Part shown: positions 7,913-17,382 of the stretch, one piece after another | Position numbering within the stretch: position 1 is the stretch's first letter | Layout of the letters: the number at the start of each line of letters is the position of its first letter | NCBI GenBank assembly: GCA_963828705.1 | Contig: CAWHGA010000023.1 | Coordinates: 124,001 to 188,000, forward strand | Length of the DNA: 64,000 nucleotides | DNA from: CAWDJT01 sp963828705 | GTDB taxonomy: Bacteria > Desulfobacterota > Syntrophobacteria > Syntrophobacterales > Syntrophobacteraceae | Reading direction: 5' to 3' | Notes under the pieces: model-generated | What the model was told of the DNA's origin: nothing | The model's database searches: none | What the model saw: only the letters and a program-made list of their open reading frames with translations | Translations under genes and position numbers: made by a program

Positions 7913-9910
7913 TCAGCCCAGGTTTTGGAACCAGCTGTACAGGTCCCCACAGAAGACCACGTCACCGCCACCATCGCTGGACGCTGTGGCGTATTCGACG
8001 ACGATGGGTACCGGGTGCAGCAGATTGACATGCTTGGATTGGTAGTCCGACAAATAGGCGTCGGCTTTGTCGGCGAGGGGATTGTCATCGTCGCGTAACA
8101 GAATTCGGGCGAAATCCACCGCACGTTCTAAACGCATGCAGCCATGGGAGAAGTCGCGTCGCGACCGCTGAAACAAGCTCTTCTTGGGGGTATCGTGCAA
8201 AAATACGGCGTAGGCGTTGGGGAATTCGAACTTGACCCGCCCCAGTGGATTGCCGGGCCCGGGGCGCTGGTAAAGACGCGGTGACCCCCAGGGATAACTG
8301 GAACCCATTTTGACATAACCGAGTCGGTCGAAATAACTGGAGTCGGCACCCGCTTCAACGTCCAGTTCGAGGCTGATCCGGTCGGATACATACCAGCGCG
8401 GATTGAAAACCAGTTGCTGGATATTGCTGACCAGGGTTGGGGTTTGATTCTCACCGATCAATCGCCCCTGCATCTTCACCCGTTTGCCGCTGGATTTGCC
8501 CACAATCACACGGTGGGTGGCTTCAACCCTGCCATTCTTGACATACTCCAAAACAAACTGGGGGATGTTGATCCGAACAACACGGTCATACTTGCGCGTT
8601 TCACTCTTCCGTGTGGCTTCCAGACTCTGTGCAATCATCCGGGCCTTTTTCTCATAGGAAACATTGAGCCATTCCACGGTCTTCTTGCCGAGCACGCCGT
8701 CACCGTCTTGGAGGTGCTGCGTCTGGAAACGTTTGACCGCTTCCACCGTGGCGGCATCGTAGACTCCATTGAATTCACCTGAGTAGAAGCCCTCTTCGTG
8801 AAGCCGTTCTTGTAGCGTGCGCACCACCGGGCCACGGGTTCCCGGTCGAATGCTGGTGGCCGCATTAACGACCTTTTGCTGACTGCGGCGTGCCAGGTTG
8901 CGGTAGGTGAGATACCCGCGACGCAGCGCCTGATAATGGGGGGAGGTCGGTTCCAATGATTTGAGCAGTTCGTTCATGGAACCCTTGCCATTCATTCCCA
9001 GCAGCAGGCGATCTTTGGAGAAACGCTGCATGTCGCGGGCAAACCGCAGCAGCCCGGAAGCCAGCTGCACATCGACGGCAGCTGCCTGACTGGCGAGTTT
9101 TCCATACCAAGTCCGAAGGGCGGCTTGGAATTCCTTGGCGGACTTGTGAATCGAGGGATCGGAAGATGCCAGGGCGGACTCCAGCAGGCGCCGCACATCC
9201 GGTGGTTCACAGCCGGCCACGGAACCGGATTCCGGGGCTTTGGACCGCATTTTATGGATCAGTTCTCCCATGGATGTCTTCACTGTCTCGGCCGATCCCA
9301 GCCGCAGCTGCTCCAGGGTCTTGATGTCGTCACGCAACTGGCCCAGTTGATAGGGTTGAGGATCGATGGCATCAGCTTCCACGTCTTCCAACCTGGCCAA
9401 CAACTGGCTGCCGTCCGCAGTCAACTGAAAACCTGAACCGACGAATAAAGGCTCCCAACGATGATTCTGGTATGCTTCGATGATCGTTTCCCGATCACTG
9501 TCAGTCAGAAGGATCTGCAGCAAAGCTTCACGCGCTGGCGATTCCCAGGGTGAAACGGGAGCTGCCGCTGGTGGCGGTGATGAGGTCGCATTAGAGGCTG
9601 AGGGAGCATTGGCGGGCGAACCCGCCGCCGGGGGCAGGCCCGAATTTGCCGGCGCCTGTTGCGCGGCAACATTGGCTGCTGCCCCAGGGTGCGCAAGAGT
9701 AACCGGAGTGCGGTCAGCCAATTTGGGCCAATACTTCCAGGCATCCTGAGACAACTGCTCCCAGCAGCGTTGCGCGCAGTCGTCGGCAGCCCAAACGCTG
9801 TGTTGAGGGACAAGAATTAGTCCACTGGCACCCACGGCCATCAGGAAGATTATGAGAGCAGGGATCAGATGGTGTTTGGGGGTGATCCGTAAGCTGTGTC
9901 TTCGGTTCAT
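7913..9910 (-). CDS. L,D-transpeptidase (YkuD/YcbB type) with peptidoglycan-binding domain
   Basis: Predicted periplasmic enzyme forming 3-3 cross-links in peptidoglycan or attaching proteins to it, through a catalytic Cys. From the chosen ATG at 9910 the 665-aa product starts with a basic segment and a hydrophobic signal/anchor (LIPALIIFLMAVGASGLILV). A Pro/Ala-rich linker and a large scaffold region follow, then a PG_binding_1 domain (from RGPVVRTLQERL), then the YkuD domain with the HGCMRLE catalytic signature near the C-terminus. This is the YcbB-like order. The frame is open to 10009, but starting there would bury the signal peptide and overlap the small upstream gene. The RBS at 9910 is mediocre (GGAG about 15 nt upstream). 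It is likely co-transcribed with the Cys-rich gene 68 nt upstream. Confidence 0.88.
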   Translation of the reverse strand: MNRRHSLRITPKHHLIPALIIFLMAVGASGLILVPQHSVWAADDCAQRCWEQLSQDAWKYWPKLADRTPVTLAHPGAAANVAAQQAPANSGLPPAAGSPANAPSASNATSSPPPAAAPVSPWESPAREALLQILLTDSDRETIIEAYQNHRWEPLFVGSGFQLTADGSQLLARLEDVEADAIDPQPYQLGQLRDDIKTLEQLRLGSAETVKTSMGELIHKMRSKAPESGSVAGCEPPDVRRLLESALASSDPSIHKSAKEFQAALRTWYGKLASQAAAVDVQLASGLLRFARDMQRFSKDRLLLGMNGKGSMNELLKSLEPTSPHYQALRRGYLTYRNLARRSQQKVVNAATSIRPGTRGPVVRTLQERLHEEGFYSGEFNGVYDAATVEAVKRFQTQHLQDGDGVLGKKTVEWLNVSYEKKARMIAQSLEATRKSETRKYDRVVRINIPQFVLEYVKNGRVEATHRVIVGKSSGKRVKMQGRLIGENQTPTLVSNIQQLVFNPRWYVSDRISLELDVEAGADSSYFDRLGYVKMGSSYPWGSPRLYQRPGPGNPLGRVKFEFPNAYAVFLHDTPKKSLFQRSRRDFSHGCMRLERAVDFARILLRDDDNPLADKADAYLSDYQSKHVNLLHPVPIVVEYATASSDGGGDVVFCGDLYSWFQNLG

Positions 9911-9978
9911 CACGTTCCAGCATCTCCAAATTGTGGTCAATGGGTCAACAGCAATCCTGGCCAGCCTTTTCCAGTCTT

Positions 9979-10257
9979 TTATGGATATATTTCTGAGTCG
10001 CGATCGCACTGATTGATCTGTTCATAGAGAGCGATCTGTTCGCGAATACTCATCTTTGGCCGACCATTCGGCCAGGTTGTTTGCTCGCAGCTACGGCACG
10101 CGTTACATCGCGAATCGCTGCAGAACTGACAGCAATGACAGTCCGGGCAGGGATGCTTGGCGGCCTTACCAGAACTTGCATGTACCGGCTCATAGACCTG
10201 TTTCAAGCCGGCCACAGGAACGAATCGCCGGTTTTCGACGCACACCTGCCATTCCAT
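9979..10257 (-). CDS. Small cysteine-rich protein, probable zinc binder (92 aa)
   Basis: Not a family I can name. The ATG at 10257 has GGGGAG with 4-nt spacing, a strong RBS that supports a real gene. The centre (about residues 36-57) holds eight Cys in CPDC, CCQFC and CNAC arrangements plus one His, enough for one or two structural zinc sites. The C-terminus (IREQIALYEQINQCDRDSE) is charged and helical. There is no signal peptide. It precedes the L,D-transpeptidase gene by 68 nt on the same strand. The function is unknown; a regulatory role for its neighbour is only a guess. Confidence 0.6.
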   Translation of the reverse strand: MEWQVCVENRRFVPVAGLKQVYEPVHASSGKAAKHPCPDCHCCQFCSDSRCNACRSCEQTTWPNGRPKMSIREQIALYEQINQCDRDSEIYP

Positions 10258-10489
10258 AATTCTCCCCAATAAAACCCAATTTGTCGATTGGAGTCAAAGC
10301 AAAACCAACGAAAAAAGCAAACAAAAATCTGCCAGTGCTGATCCAATCAGGCAAAATGGTCATATTTTTTCGCGCGTTCAGCCAATAAATCTTCGAAGAA
10401 CGCACTTTTCAGCCAATGTCCTTTGTGATATGTGCAGTGACCCTTAGCCATCCCAGTCACACGCTGGAAGGCTCTTTGGAATAGTAATC

Positions 10490-10990
10490 ATGGACTGGCT
10501 GGACCACCATACCTTCATGGGAATGGCGCTGGCGGAAGCCGAAGCTGCCTACCGGGCGCAGGAAGTGCCGGTAGGGGCGGTGCTGCTTGATGCCGGTGGC
10601 GAGGTGCTGGCGAGAGCTCGCAACGCACCCATCAGCCGCAGTGACCCCACGGCGCATGCCGAGATCCTGGTGCTCAGGGAAGCGGCAAAGGCCTTGCAAA
10701 ATTATCGGCTCCCGGGTACCATCTGCTACGCCACGCTGGAGCCGTGTTCGATGTGTATGGGAGCGCTGCTGCACGCACGGGTGAGTCTCCTGGTTTTCGG
10801 CGCCAAGGATGCCAGGGCCGGCGCTGCCGGGACGGTGTTGGACTTGAGCGCGGTGGCCCAGTTCAATCATAGTATTGAGGTGATTGGCGGGGTTCGAGCG
10901 GAAGAGTGCCGCCAATTGCTGCAGCGGTTTTTTCGCGAGCGCCGCGCGGCAGGAAATCTGACAAGCGGAGAGGTACCGAAGAGGCCGTAA
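10490..10990 (+). CDS. tadA: tRNA-specific adenosine deaminase TadA
   Basis: Converts A34 to inosine in tRNA-Arg(ACG). The 166-aa protein has the zinc-dependent deaminase signature HAE at residues 56-58, with the catalytic Glu, and PCSMC at 85-89 supplying the Cys ligands, plus the following MGALLHARV segment typical of TadA. Length is normal. The last eight codons (GEVPKRP and the stop) lie inside the tRNA-Ser(CGA) gene, so processing of that tRNA from a shared transcript would remove the mRNA 3' end. The upstream region 10258-10489 is A+T-rich and likely holds divergent promoters for tadA and the Cys-rich gene. Confidence 0.95.
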   Translation: MDWLDHHTFMGMALAEAEAAYRAQEVPVGAVLLDAGGEVLARARNAPISRSDPTAHAEILVLREAAKALQNYRLPGTICYATLEPCSMCMGALLHARVSLLVFGAKDARAGAAGTVLDLSAVAQFNHSIEVIGGVRAEECRQLLQRFFRERRAAGNLTSGEVPKRP

Positions 10991-11062
10991 CGGGGTCGAC
11001 TCGAAATCGACTTGTCCTGTGAAGAGCAGGGCACGTGGGTTCGAATCCCACCCTCTCCGCCA
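10967..11062 (+). tRNA. tRNA-Ser(CGA)
   Basis: 96 nt including an encoded CCA. Acceptor GGAGAGG pairs with CCTCTCC. The anticodon stem GTCGA/TCGAC encloses the loop CTCGAAA, giving anticodon CGA (reads UCG). A long variable arm typical of tRNA-Ser follows, then the T-arm GTTCGAATC. The 5' 24 nt overlap the end of tadA. Confidence 0.95.
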
Positions 11063-11170
11063 GGCTGCCAAGATCGGGATGAGTTTGGGGGTCATGCGGG
11101 TTCTGCGCCGATTGTAGATGTTTAGTGAGAAGCTTTGATTATAGCTGGATCAGACTAGCTGATGTGTTGC

Positions 11171-11264
11171 GGAGAGATGTCCGAGCTGGCTGAAGGAGCA
11201 CGACTGGAAATCGTGTGTACGCCCAAAAGGTGTACCGAGGGTTCGAATCCCTCTCTCTCCGCCA
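11171..11264 (+). tRNA. tRNA-Ser(GGA)
   Basis: 94 nt with an encoded CCA. Acceptor GGAGAGA pairs with TCTCTCC. The anticodon stem CACGA/TCGTG encloses CTGGAAA, giving anticodon GGA (reads UCC and UCU). Long class II variable arm. Six T residues follow directly and may end transcription. Confidence 0.96.
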
Positions 11265-11377
11265 TTTTTTTACTCTTACTCAGCCACCCCCGAACACCCT
11301 TCTTGGTGTGACCATGTGTTTGTCGGGGTGGCCAGCGTTCACCCCGGTACCCCTCATGAATCATTGTAGTTGAATCC

Positions 11378-13191
11378 ATGTCCTACCTGGTACTAGCGCG
11401 CAAATGGCGGCCGCAGACGTTTGCTGAGATCATCGGTCAGCCCCACGTCTCCCAGACGCTGCAAAACGCCATCGAGTCCCGCCGGGTGGCTCATGCCTAT
11501 CTGTTCACCGGCGCTCGCGGGGTGGGCAAGACCTCGGTGGCGCGCATCTTCGCCAAGGCTCTCAACTGCGAGCAGGGTTTGAGTGCACATCCGTGCAATG
11601 TCTGCTCCAACTGTCGGGAAATCACCCAGGGCAATGCCGTGGATGTTCTGGAAATCGACGGCGCTTCCAACACCGGTGTCGACAACATCCGTGAACTGCG
11701 TGAAACCATCCGCTATCGACCCGCCAAAAGCCGCTACAAGATCTACATCATCGATGAAGTCCACATGCTTAGCACCGCAGGCTTTCAATGCTCTGCTGAA
11801 AACCCTCGAAGAACCACCCGAACACATCGTCTTTATCTTTGCCACCACCGAACCCCACAAGATCCCGGCGACCATCTTGAGCCGCTGCCAGCGGTTCGAT
11901 TTTCGTCGCATCGCCACCGGTCAGATTGTGGCGCACCTCGAGAATATTGCCCGCCAAGAGCAGCTGCAGCTACAGGAAACGGTTCTTTACGCCATTGCCC
12001 GCGAAGCCGAAGGCAGCATGCGGGACGCCCAGAGTCTGCTGGAACAGGTGCTGGCCTTCAGCGTCGATGGTCAGGTGGACGTTGAAGTCCTGGACCTGCT
12101 GGGGGTGATCGATCGGCAGAGTGTCCAGCGCGTCGGGCGAGCGATCCTCGCCGGCGATCCGCAGAGTTGCCTCGAAGTGGTGGCCGATCTCTACCAGCGG
12201 GGCATCGATATCAAACGGTTCTGCCATCAACTGTGCGAGTATTTCCGGAACCTGGCCTATTTGTCGGTGGTGGGGGAGGCGGCTGGCGGCCTATCTGGAT
12301 TTGCCGGCGGAAGAAGTGAAGACGCTGGAACAGGACCTGGCGCAAACCAGCACGGAGAGCCTGCAGCTCTATTTCCAGATGATTCTTAAGGGCGAGGAAG
12401 ACCTGCGCCGCTCGACGCTGCCGCGCATGGCCCTGGAGATGCTGCTGCTGCGCCTGACCCAGCTTCCCCGGCTGGAATCCTTGCAGGGGATCATGGGGCA
12501 GCTGGCAGCCCTGGAGAGCCGTCTTGACCGGGGTAGCGACGGTCAGCAAGACCCATTGGCGAGCGTTGATGCGGTGCAGAGGCGCTATCGGGCGGATGTT
12601 GCCGGAACCGGTGCGGTGACAGGTGAGACCAGGCCGGCCGCTGCGTTGGAAGCACCGGCCATGGATGCCGCCGCGCCGGCAAAATCGAAGCTCAGCACGG
12701 CCTCCGGAGGCGGACTCTCCTGTGGGAGTGCTGCCGAAGCCGCTGGCCACTGGTCGAAGTTCCTGCGGTGGCTGACTGATCGCGATCCAATGCTGGCGGC
12801 CAAGTTGGGGCAAAGTCAGGCAGTGGCAAGTGCGGACCAGAACTTGTGCCTCGAACTGCACGCAGCCCCCATCTATGAGGACTTTCTCAAGGAAACCAAA
12901 ACTCTGGAGCGCTTGACGGATGCCGCACGAACCTTTTTCGGCCTGAGCCTCACCTGGCAGATCTGCACCCTGCAGCAACCGGCTGCGGGGCATGCACCCG
13001 GAGCGAAGTCCCAGTCCACCAGGGCCAAGTCGCACATCAAAGTGATGGAACACCCCATCGTGCAGCAGGCACTGGAAATTCTTGGGGGCGAATTGATCGA
13101 CATTCGGCGTCTCAAACCCGCGGCTCGAAAACGGCAGGCAAGCCTCAGCGAAACCCCTCCGGACTCAGACGAGCAAAGCGAGGCAGAATGA
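11378..13191 (+). CDS. dnaX: DNA polymerase III subunit tau/gamma (two frame breaks)
   Basis: Clamp-loader ATPase subunit of the replicative polymerase. Start MSYLVLARKWRPQTF; Walker A GARGVGKTS; zinc-binding Cys cluster (CEQGL...CNVCSNC); Walker B IIDEVHML; and a C-terminal tau-like region ending near 13191. The corrected product is about 603 aa. The reading frame moves forward by one base near 11780 (expected AAFNALLKTLEEPP resumes in the next frame, consistent with one extra G) and again near 12272-12280 at a run of five G (frame resumes at RRLAAYLDLP). Neither break has the A-rich slippery heptamer of the E. coli gamma frameshift and both fall inside conserved domains, so they look like sequence errors. 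It is the first gene of dnaX-ybaB-recR, a conserved order. Confidence 0.93.
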
Positions 13192-13327
13192 TTTGACCAA
13201 AGTCGTGAGGTTGTTACAGAGCCCTTCAAGAAAGGCTCCGTAGCATTCCCGCGTCGGCCTATGGGCGTCAACCAACTGGCGAGCCAGTGCCAGCAAGTTC
13301 TTAAACACACACAAGGAGGAAAACAGC

Positions 13328-13654
13328 ATGTTGAAGGGAATGAACCCCATGCAGCAAGTCAAGGCGCTGCAGGATAAAATGGCTAAGATGCAGGAAGAGT
13401 TGGCGTTCAAGCAGATCGAGGCCTCAGCCGGTGGCGGCATGGTGGTGGCGGTGATGAACGGCCGTCAGGAGTTGCTGAGCATCAAGATTGATCCCCAGGT
13501 GGTGGAACCCAATGATGTGGAGATGTTGGAGGATCTGGTCGTGGCTGCGGTCAACGATGCGCTGCGCAAGTCCCAGGAGATGGCGGCCGCGGAGATGGGC
13601 AAAATCGCTGGAGGCTTGAATATCCCGGGTTTGAAGATCCCCGGCCTGTTCTGA
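13328..13654 (+). CDS. Nucleoid-associated protein, YbaB/EbfC family
   Basis: A 108-aa DNA-binding protein that dimerises into a tweezer-like structure and helps organise the nucleoid. The N-terminal helix MNPMQQVKALQDKMAKMQEE and the core GGGMVVAVMNGRQELLSIKI are characteristic, and length is as expected. AAGGAGG sits 8 nt before the ATG, an excellent RBS. It lies between dnaX and recR, its usual place. Confidence 0.95.
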   Translation: MLKGMNPMQQVKALQDKMAKMQEELAFKQIEASAGGGMVVAVMNGRQELLSIKIDPQVVEPNDVEMLEDLVVAAVNDALRKSQEMAAAEMGKIAGGLNIPGLKIPGLF

Positions 13655-13730
13655 TATTCGATAAGGGCCGCGCAAGCTGGCAACATGTTGCCGCTGACAC
13701 TAGCCATGGCCAACGAAGCATGATCTCATC

Positions 13731-14354
13731 GTGAAGGGATTGATCGTCTCCATGAAAGCGCACCCACCGCCGCTGGAAAAGCTCATTCGCAAGTTGGCCA
13801 AACTGCCTGGACTGGGCGAAAAAAGTGCTACCCGCATTGCCATGTACCTGTTGCGGGCGTCCCGAGAGGATGTGGATTCCCTGGCGGAGTCCCTCAAGCA
13901 GATCAAGACCCAGATCAGGACCTGCGCGCGCTGTTACCATTTCACTGATAGCGATACCTGCAATATCTGTACCGATCCGTCCAGGGCTAACGGAGTCCTG
14001 TGCGTGGTGGAAAGCACCGCCGACCTGGTGGCCATCGAACAGGCGGGTGCTTTCCAGGGTCGTTACCACGTTCTCCAAGGGGTGCTTGCGCCGCTCGACG
14101 GCGTTGGGCCCGACCATCTGCGCATCAAGGAACTCCTGCAACGCCTGGAACCGGAAGGCATCCTGGAGGTTATCCTGGCTACCAATCCCAGTAGTGAAGG
14201 CGAGGCCACCGCCCATTACCTGAGGAAACTGCTCCACGACCGATCGGTGAAGGTCTCGCGAATTGGCTTTGGCATCCCCATGGGAGGCGATGTCAAATAT
14301 GTGGACCAGGTCACCATCCAGCGGTCGTTGGCGGGACGACGGTTGGTGGATTGA
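13731..14354 (+). CDS. recR: Recombination mediator RecR
   Basis: Works with RecF and RecO to load RecA at gaps. The 207-aa protein has the helix-hairpin-helix KLPGLGEKSATRIA near the N-terminus, a four-Cys zinc finger (CARC...CNIC), and a Toprim domain with ESTAD and LATNPSSEGEATA. A GTG at 13731 is taken as start; an ATG seven codons later (13752) would also give a normal RecR. It ends the dnaX-ybaB-recR unit. Confidence 0.94.
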   Translation: MKGLIVSMKAHPPPLEKLIRKLAKLPGLGEKSATRIAMYLLRASREDVDSLAESLKQIKTQIRTCARCYHFTDSDTCNICTDPSRANGVLCVVESTADLVAIEQAGAFQGRYHVLQGVLAPLDGVGPDHLRIKELLQRLEPEGILEVILATNPSSEGEATAHYLRKLLHDRSVKVSRIGFGIPMGGDVKYVDQVTIQRSLAGRRLVD

Positions 14355-14445
14355 CGGTGCAGATGTTATTGGTGTTGTCTCCTCCCCCCGCGTATCTCCC
14401 CATTCCTTGATTCCATCAACGCTTTAAAGAGATCTTGCGCAAGAG

Positions 14446-14537
14446 CTGTAAGAAAACGCCTGACGGAAAAATAGAAAAACTCTGACAACAGAATCAGATT
14501 CTACCGAATGTTCACCGTGCCTCTCAGGAGCTATAGT
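14446..14537 (+). promoter_or_regulatory. Upstream element, copy 1 (TCTGA-N8-TCAGA) with TATA-like box
   Basis: A 71-bp stretch (14446-14516) matches 17383-17453 without gaps at about 52 of 71 positions by eye. It contains the inverted repeat TCTGA-N8-TCAGA at 14481-14498 and CTGTAAGAAAA at its left end. TATAGT begins 15 nt after the right end, the same spacing as in copy 2. It lies 140-230 nt upstream of the sensor kinase. The rest of 14355-14676 shows no gene. Confidence 0.6.
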
Positions 14538-14676
14538 TGGGCCGGAATAGTCTTTACCGGGGAGATTCCTGCGGCTGCGCTCTGACATGGCGCCCGCATT
14601 CGCTTTTTGGATTTGACTGCAATCCCAGCCCAAGGGTTTGTCGAATTCGGGGTATGAGCCTGTGAAGGATCGATCC

Positions 14677-16722
14677 ATGACAAAGCAACAGTTACAGGAG
14701 GAATTGGCTCGCCTGCGCCTGCGTCTCAGTGAATTCGAGGGGAAGCGACCCGAGCCCGGTCAGATCCTCGAACCCATGCAGAAACGTGAAGAACCCCTTC
14801 GTACCATTTTCCAAAATGCCAAAAGCGGGATGTTCATTCTCGACATGCAGGGTCGTCATGTGGACGTGAATGAGGCCGCTTGTTTGATCACGGGATACAC
14901 CCGTGAAGAGATCCTGCAATCCGACGTATGGCCGCTGTGGTTTCCCGGAGACCCTAAAGACGCCTTGGATCAAGCAGGGATGTTTCGCCAGTGGGGCGCT
15001 TCCCTTCCTGAATGCCGCATGCGCAAGAAAGATGGCTCCGAGATTTGGGTTGAGGTGAATCTGATACCATTCACGGTAAATGAGAAGGACCAGGTTCTGG
15101 AGATCGTACGCGATGTCACCGGGCGAAAGCGTTCAGAGGCGGCTCTCCAGAGAGCGCATGACGAACTGGAGCGGCGTATTGAGGAACGTGCCAGAGAACT
15201 GGGGCAGACAAACTATCAGTTGAAACGGGAAATCGAAGAACGCAAGCGAGCGGAAGAAGAACTCAAAAGGACAAAGGAGTATCTTGAGAACGTCATCGAG
15301 AACTCCGTTGATGCTATCGGTATCGTGGATCAACAGGGCCGATTCATCCTCTGGAATAGACGCGCAGGCGAAGTATTTGGTTACCATTCCGATGACTTGG
15401 CTGGCAAGTCGGCATTCGAGCTTTACGCCGACCCGATAGAGTTGGACAGGATGCTTGGCAGGCTCCGCAGTGACGGCGTGGTGAGAGAATATGAAATCCT
15501 GATGAAAAAGCGCGATGGGAGCATTGTGCCGATGGATATCTCCATCAGCTTGTTAAAAGATGATCATGCCAGGACCATCGGCAGTGTCTGCGTCGCCAGG
15601 GACCTCTCCGAACGAAAGCGGGCCGAGGTGGAGCTAAAGCGGGCGAGAGATGAGTTGAGCCACTATTCCAAAGACCTTGAGCGCCAGGTGAAGGCCAGGA
15701 CCAGAGAGATCACGGGTATCCTTGAATATACGCCGGCCGTCGTTTCCATCAAAGACACAGACGGCCATTACACCCTCGTCAATTCACGCTATGAAGAACT
15801 TTTTGGGATAAGCAACGATCATATCCAGGGAAAATCTGATCATGACATCTTCCCGAAGGAGTTTGCCGACCAGTTTCGAGCAAACGATCTGCAAGTTCTG
15901 GTCGAAGGTCGTTCCTGCCAAATCGAAGAGCGTATCCCGCACCATGATGGGGTACATACCTATCTTTCAGTGAAGTTCCCCTTGTATGATGAACATGGGG
16001 CGGCCTCCGGTGTTTGCGGCATATGCACCGACATAACCGAGTTAAAGAAGGCTCAAAATCAACTGAGGCGCCTTTCCGGCAGCATTATGGCCAGCCAGGA
16101 AAAAGAACGCGCCGCCATCGCCCGGGAGCTGCATGACGAACTGGGGCAGGTGCTGACGGCGTTGCGTATGGACACGGTGTGGATATTGAACCATCTGAAG
16201 GACACTGATTCAAAGGCTGCCAACCATGCATTGACAATGCGCGAACTGATCGATAAGACCATCGATGAAGTCCGCAGTATTGCCCTGCGGCTACGTCCGA
16301 GCGTGCTGGATGATTTGGGGCTGATCCCTGCTCTGGAATGGTACACGGTGGAACTCGAAAAGCGTTCGGGGATTGCTTTCATTCTCAATCATCAAAACGT
16401 TCCCAAGGTGAACGAAATTGTGGCTACGGCAGCCTATCGCATCGCCCAGGAAGCTCTGACCAACGTGGTGCGTCATTCCTCCGCCACTCACGTGGAAATC
16501 AGTTTGCAAGCACAGGGCGACCTGTTGGAATTGACGGTAGTGGACAATGGGCGCGGTTTCAATAACGTTGAGCTCTCAGAGTCCGACCGTTTGGGTGTTG
16601 CCGGAATGCGAGAACGTGCCAATCTTGCCGGAGGCACGCTGGAAATTCAATCCCAGCCGGGAAAGGGAACCCAAGTCTATTGCAGACTCCCTGTCTCCGG
16701 CAAGATGGGAGCATTGGGATGA
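14677..16722 (+). CDS. PAS-domain sensor histidine kinase, NarL/HisKA_3 type
   Basis: A 681-aa cytoplasmic sensor with no convincing membrane segment. Three PAS regions are visible: the first begins near IFQNAKSGMFILD, the second near VIENSVDAIGIVD, the third near ILEYTPAVVSIKD. They are joined by coiled-coil linkers with RKRSEAAL and RKRAEEEL. The kinase part has the HisKA_3 phospho-acceptor ARELHDELGQ, then HATPase_c with NVVRHSSATH and DNGRGF. The ATG at 14677 has AAGGAT 6 nt upstream; the frame is open with TTG and GTG starts up to 14638. Its last codon overlaps the response-regulator start (ATGA), so the two are coupled. The signal is unknown; multiple PAS domains suggest redox, oxygen or a small ligand. 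Confidence 0.92.
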   Translation: MTKQQLQEELARLRLRLSEFEGKRPEPGQILEPMQKREEPLRTIFQNAKSGMFILDMQGRHVDVNEAACLITGYTREEILQSDVWPLWFPGDPKDALDQAGMFRQWGASLPECRMRKKDGSEIWVEVNLIPFTVNEKDQVLEIVRDVTGRKRSEAALQRAHDELERRIEERARELGQTNYQLKREIEERKRAEEELKRTKEYLENVIENSVDAIGIVDQQGRFILWNRRAGEVFGYHSDDLAGKSAFELYADPIELDRMLGRLRSDGVVREYEILMKKRDGSIVPMDISISLLKDDHARTIGSVCVARDLSERKRAEVELKRARDELSHYSKDLERQVKARTREITGILEYTPAVVSIKDTDGHYTLVNSRYEELFGISNDHIQGKSDHDIFPKEFADQFRANDLQVLVEGRSCQIEERIPHHDGVHTYLSVKFPLYDEHGAASGVCGICTDITELKKAQNQLRRLSGSIMASQEKERAAIARELHDELGQVLTALRMDTVWILNHLKDTDSKAANHALTMRELIDKTIDEVRSIALRLRPSVLDDLGLIPALEWYTVELEKRSGIAFILNHQNVPKVNEIVATAAYRIAQEALTNVVRHSSATHVEISLQAQGDLLELTVVDNGRGFNNVELSESDRLGVAGMRERANLAGGTLEIQSQPGKGTQVYCRLPVSGKMGALG

Positions 16723-17357
16723 TAAAGGTACTCTTGGCAGATGACCACAGCATCGTGCGAGCCGGACTTCGCCGCATCATTGAAGAAAGCGGTGACATGA
16801 CCGTGGTGGCGGAGGCATCGGATGGACAAGAGGCCATTCGCGAAGTCCATAAGGCGGTTCCCGACGTGGCCGTTATCGATATTTCAATGCCCGGCTTGGA
16901 TGGGCTCGAGTTCATCAGTCGAGTCCGCTCCACACACCCCAAGCTGCCTATTCTTGTTCTGACCATGCATGAAGAAGACCAGTATGTCATCCGGGTCTTT
17001 GCCTCGGGAGCCAACGGATATATCACCAAACGATCCGCGCCGGAACAGCTGGTGAATGCCATCCGGAAGGTTCATAGCGGTGGCCGATACATCAACGGTT
17101 CGGCCGCAGAAGCACTGGCCTTGCATATGGCGAAGGGTGTTCCCGGGAGGACTCTGTTGGATTCCTTGTCCAACCGGGAGATTCAGGTGCTGCAGCGCCT
17201 GGCCATGGGGCTGACGACGCGGGAGATTGCCGAGGCGTACAACATCAGTGTGAAAACAGCAGACACCTATCGTTTTCGTTTGCTCAAAAAGCTCAATCTT
17301 AGGAACAATACCGAGTTGACCCGCTTCGCCATCCAGAATGGACTTGTCGAGGTCTGA
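16719..17357 (+). CDS. Response regulator, NarL/FixJ (LuxR-HTH) family
   Basis: A 212-aa DNA-binding regulator. The receiver has acidic ADDH at residues 7-10, phospho-acceptor Asp54 in VIDISMPG, conserved Thr (LTMH) and Lys (ITKR). The LuxR-type HTH follows from about residue 148 (LSNREIQVLQ, TTREIAEAYNISVKTADTYR). It overlaps the kinase by 4 nt, so they form one pair. Sites of the kind such regulators bind (inverted TCTGA...TCAGA) occur upstream of this operon and, about 60 bp past this gene, upstream of sucC. The simplest inference is autoregulation plus control of the sucC operon. Confidence 0.94.
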   Translation: MIKVLLADDHSIVRAGLRRIIEESGDMTVVAEASDGQEAIREVHKAVPDVAVIDISMPGLDGLEFISRVRSTHPKLPILVLTMHEEDQYVIRVFASGANGYITKRSAPEQLVNAIRKVHSGGRYINGSAAEALALHMAKGVPGRTLLDSLSNREIQVLQRLAMGLTTREIAEAYNISVKTADTYRFRLLKKLNLRNNTELTRFAIQNGLVEV

Positions 17358-17382
17358 ACCACTTGGAAGGAGTGACTCTGGT

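Noticed and set aside
10457..11379. Minus-strand frames overlapping tadA and both tRNA-Ser genes
   Set aside because: Contain tRNA antisense peptides (such as REGFEPSV) and no recognisable domain.
11760..12290. Programmed ribosomal frameshift in dnaX
   Set aside because: Breaks fall inside the conserved ATPase region, not at the tau/gamma junction; no A-rich slippery heptamer or stem was seen, and the same kind of break occurs in many unrelated genes.
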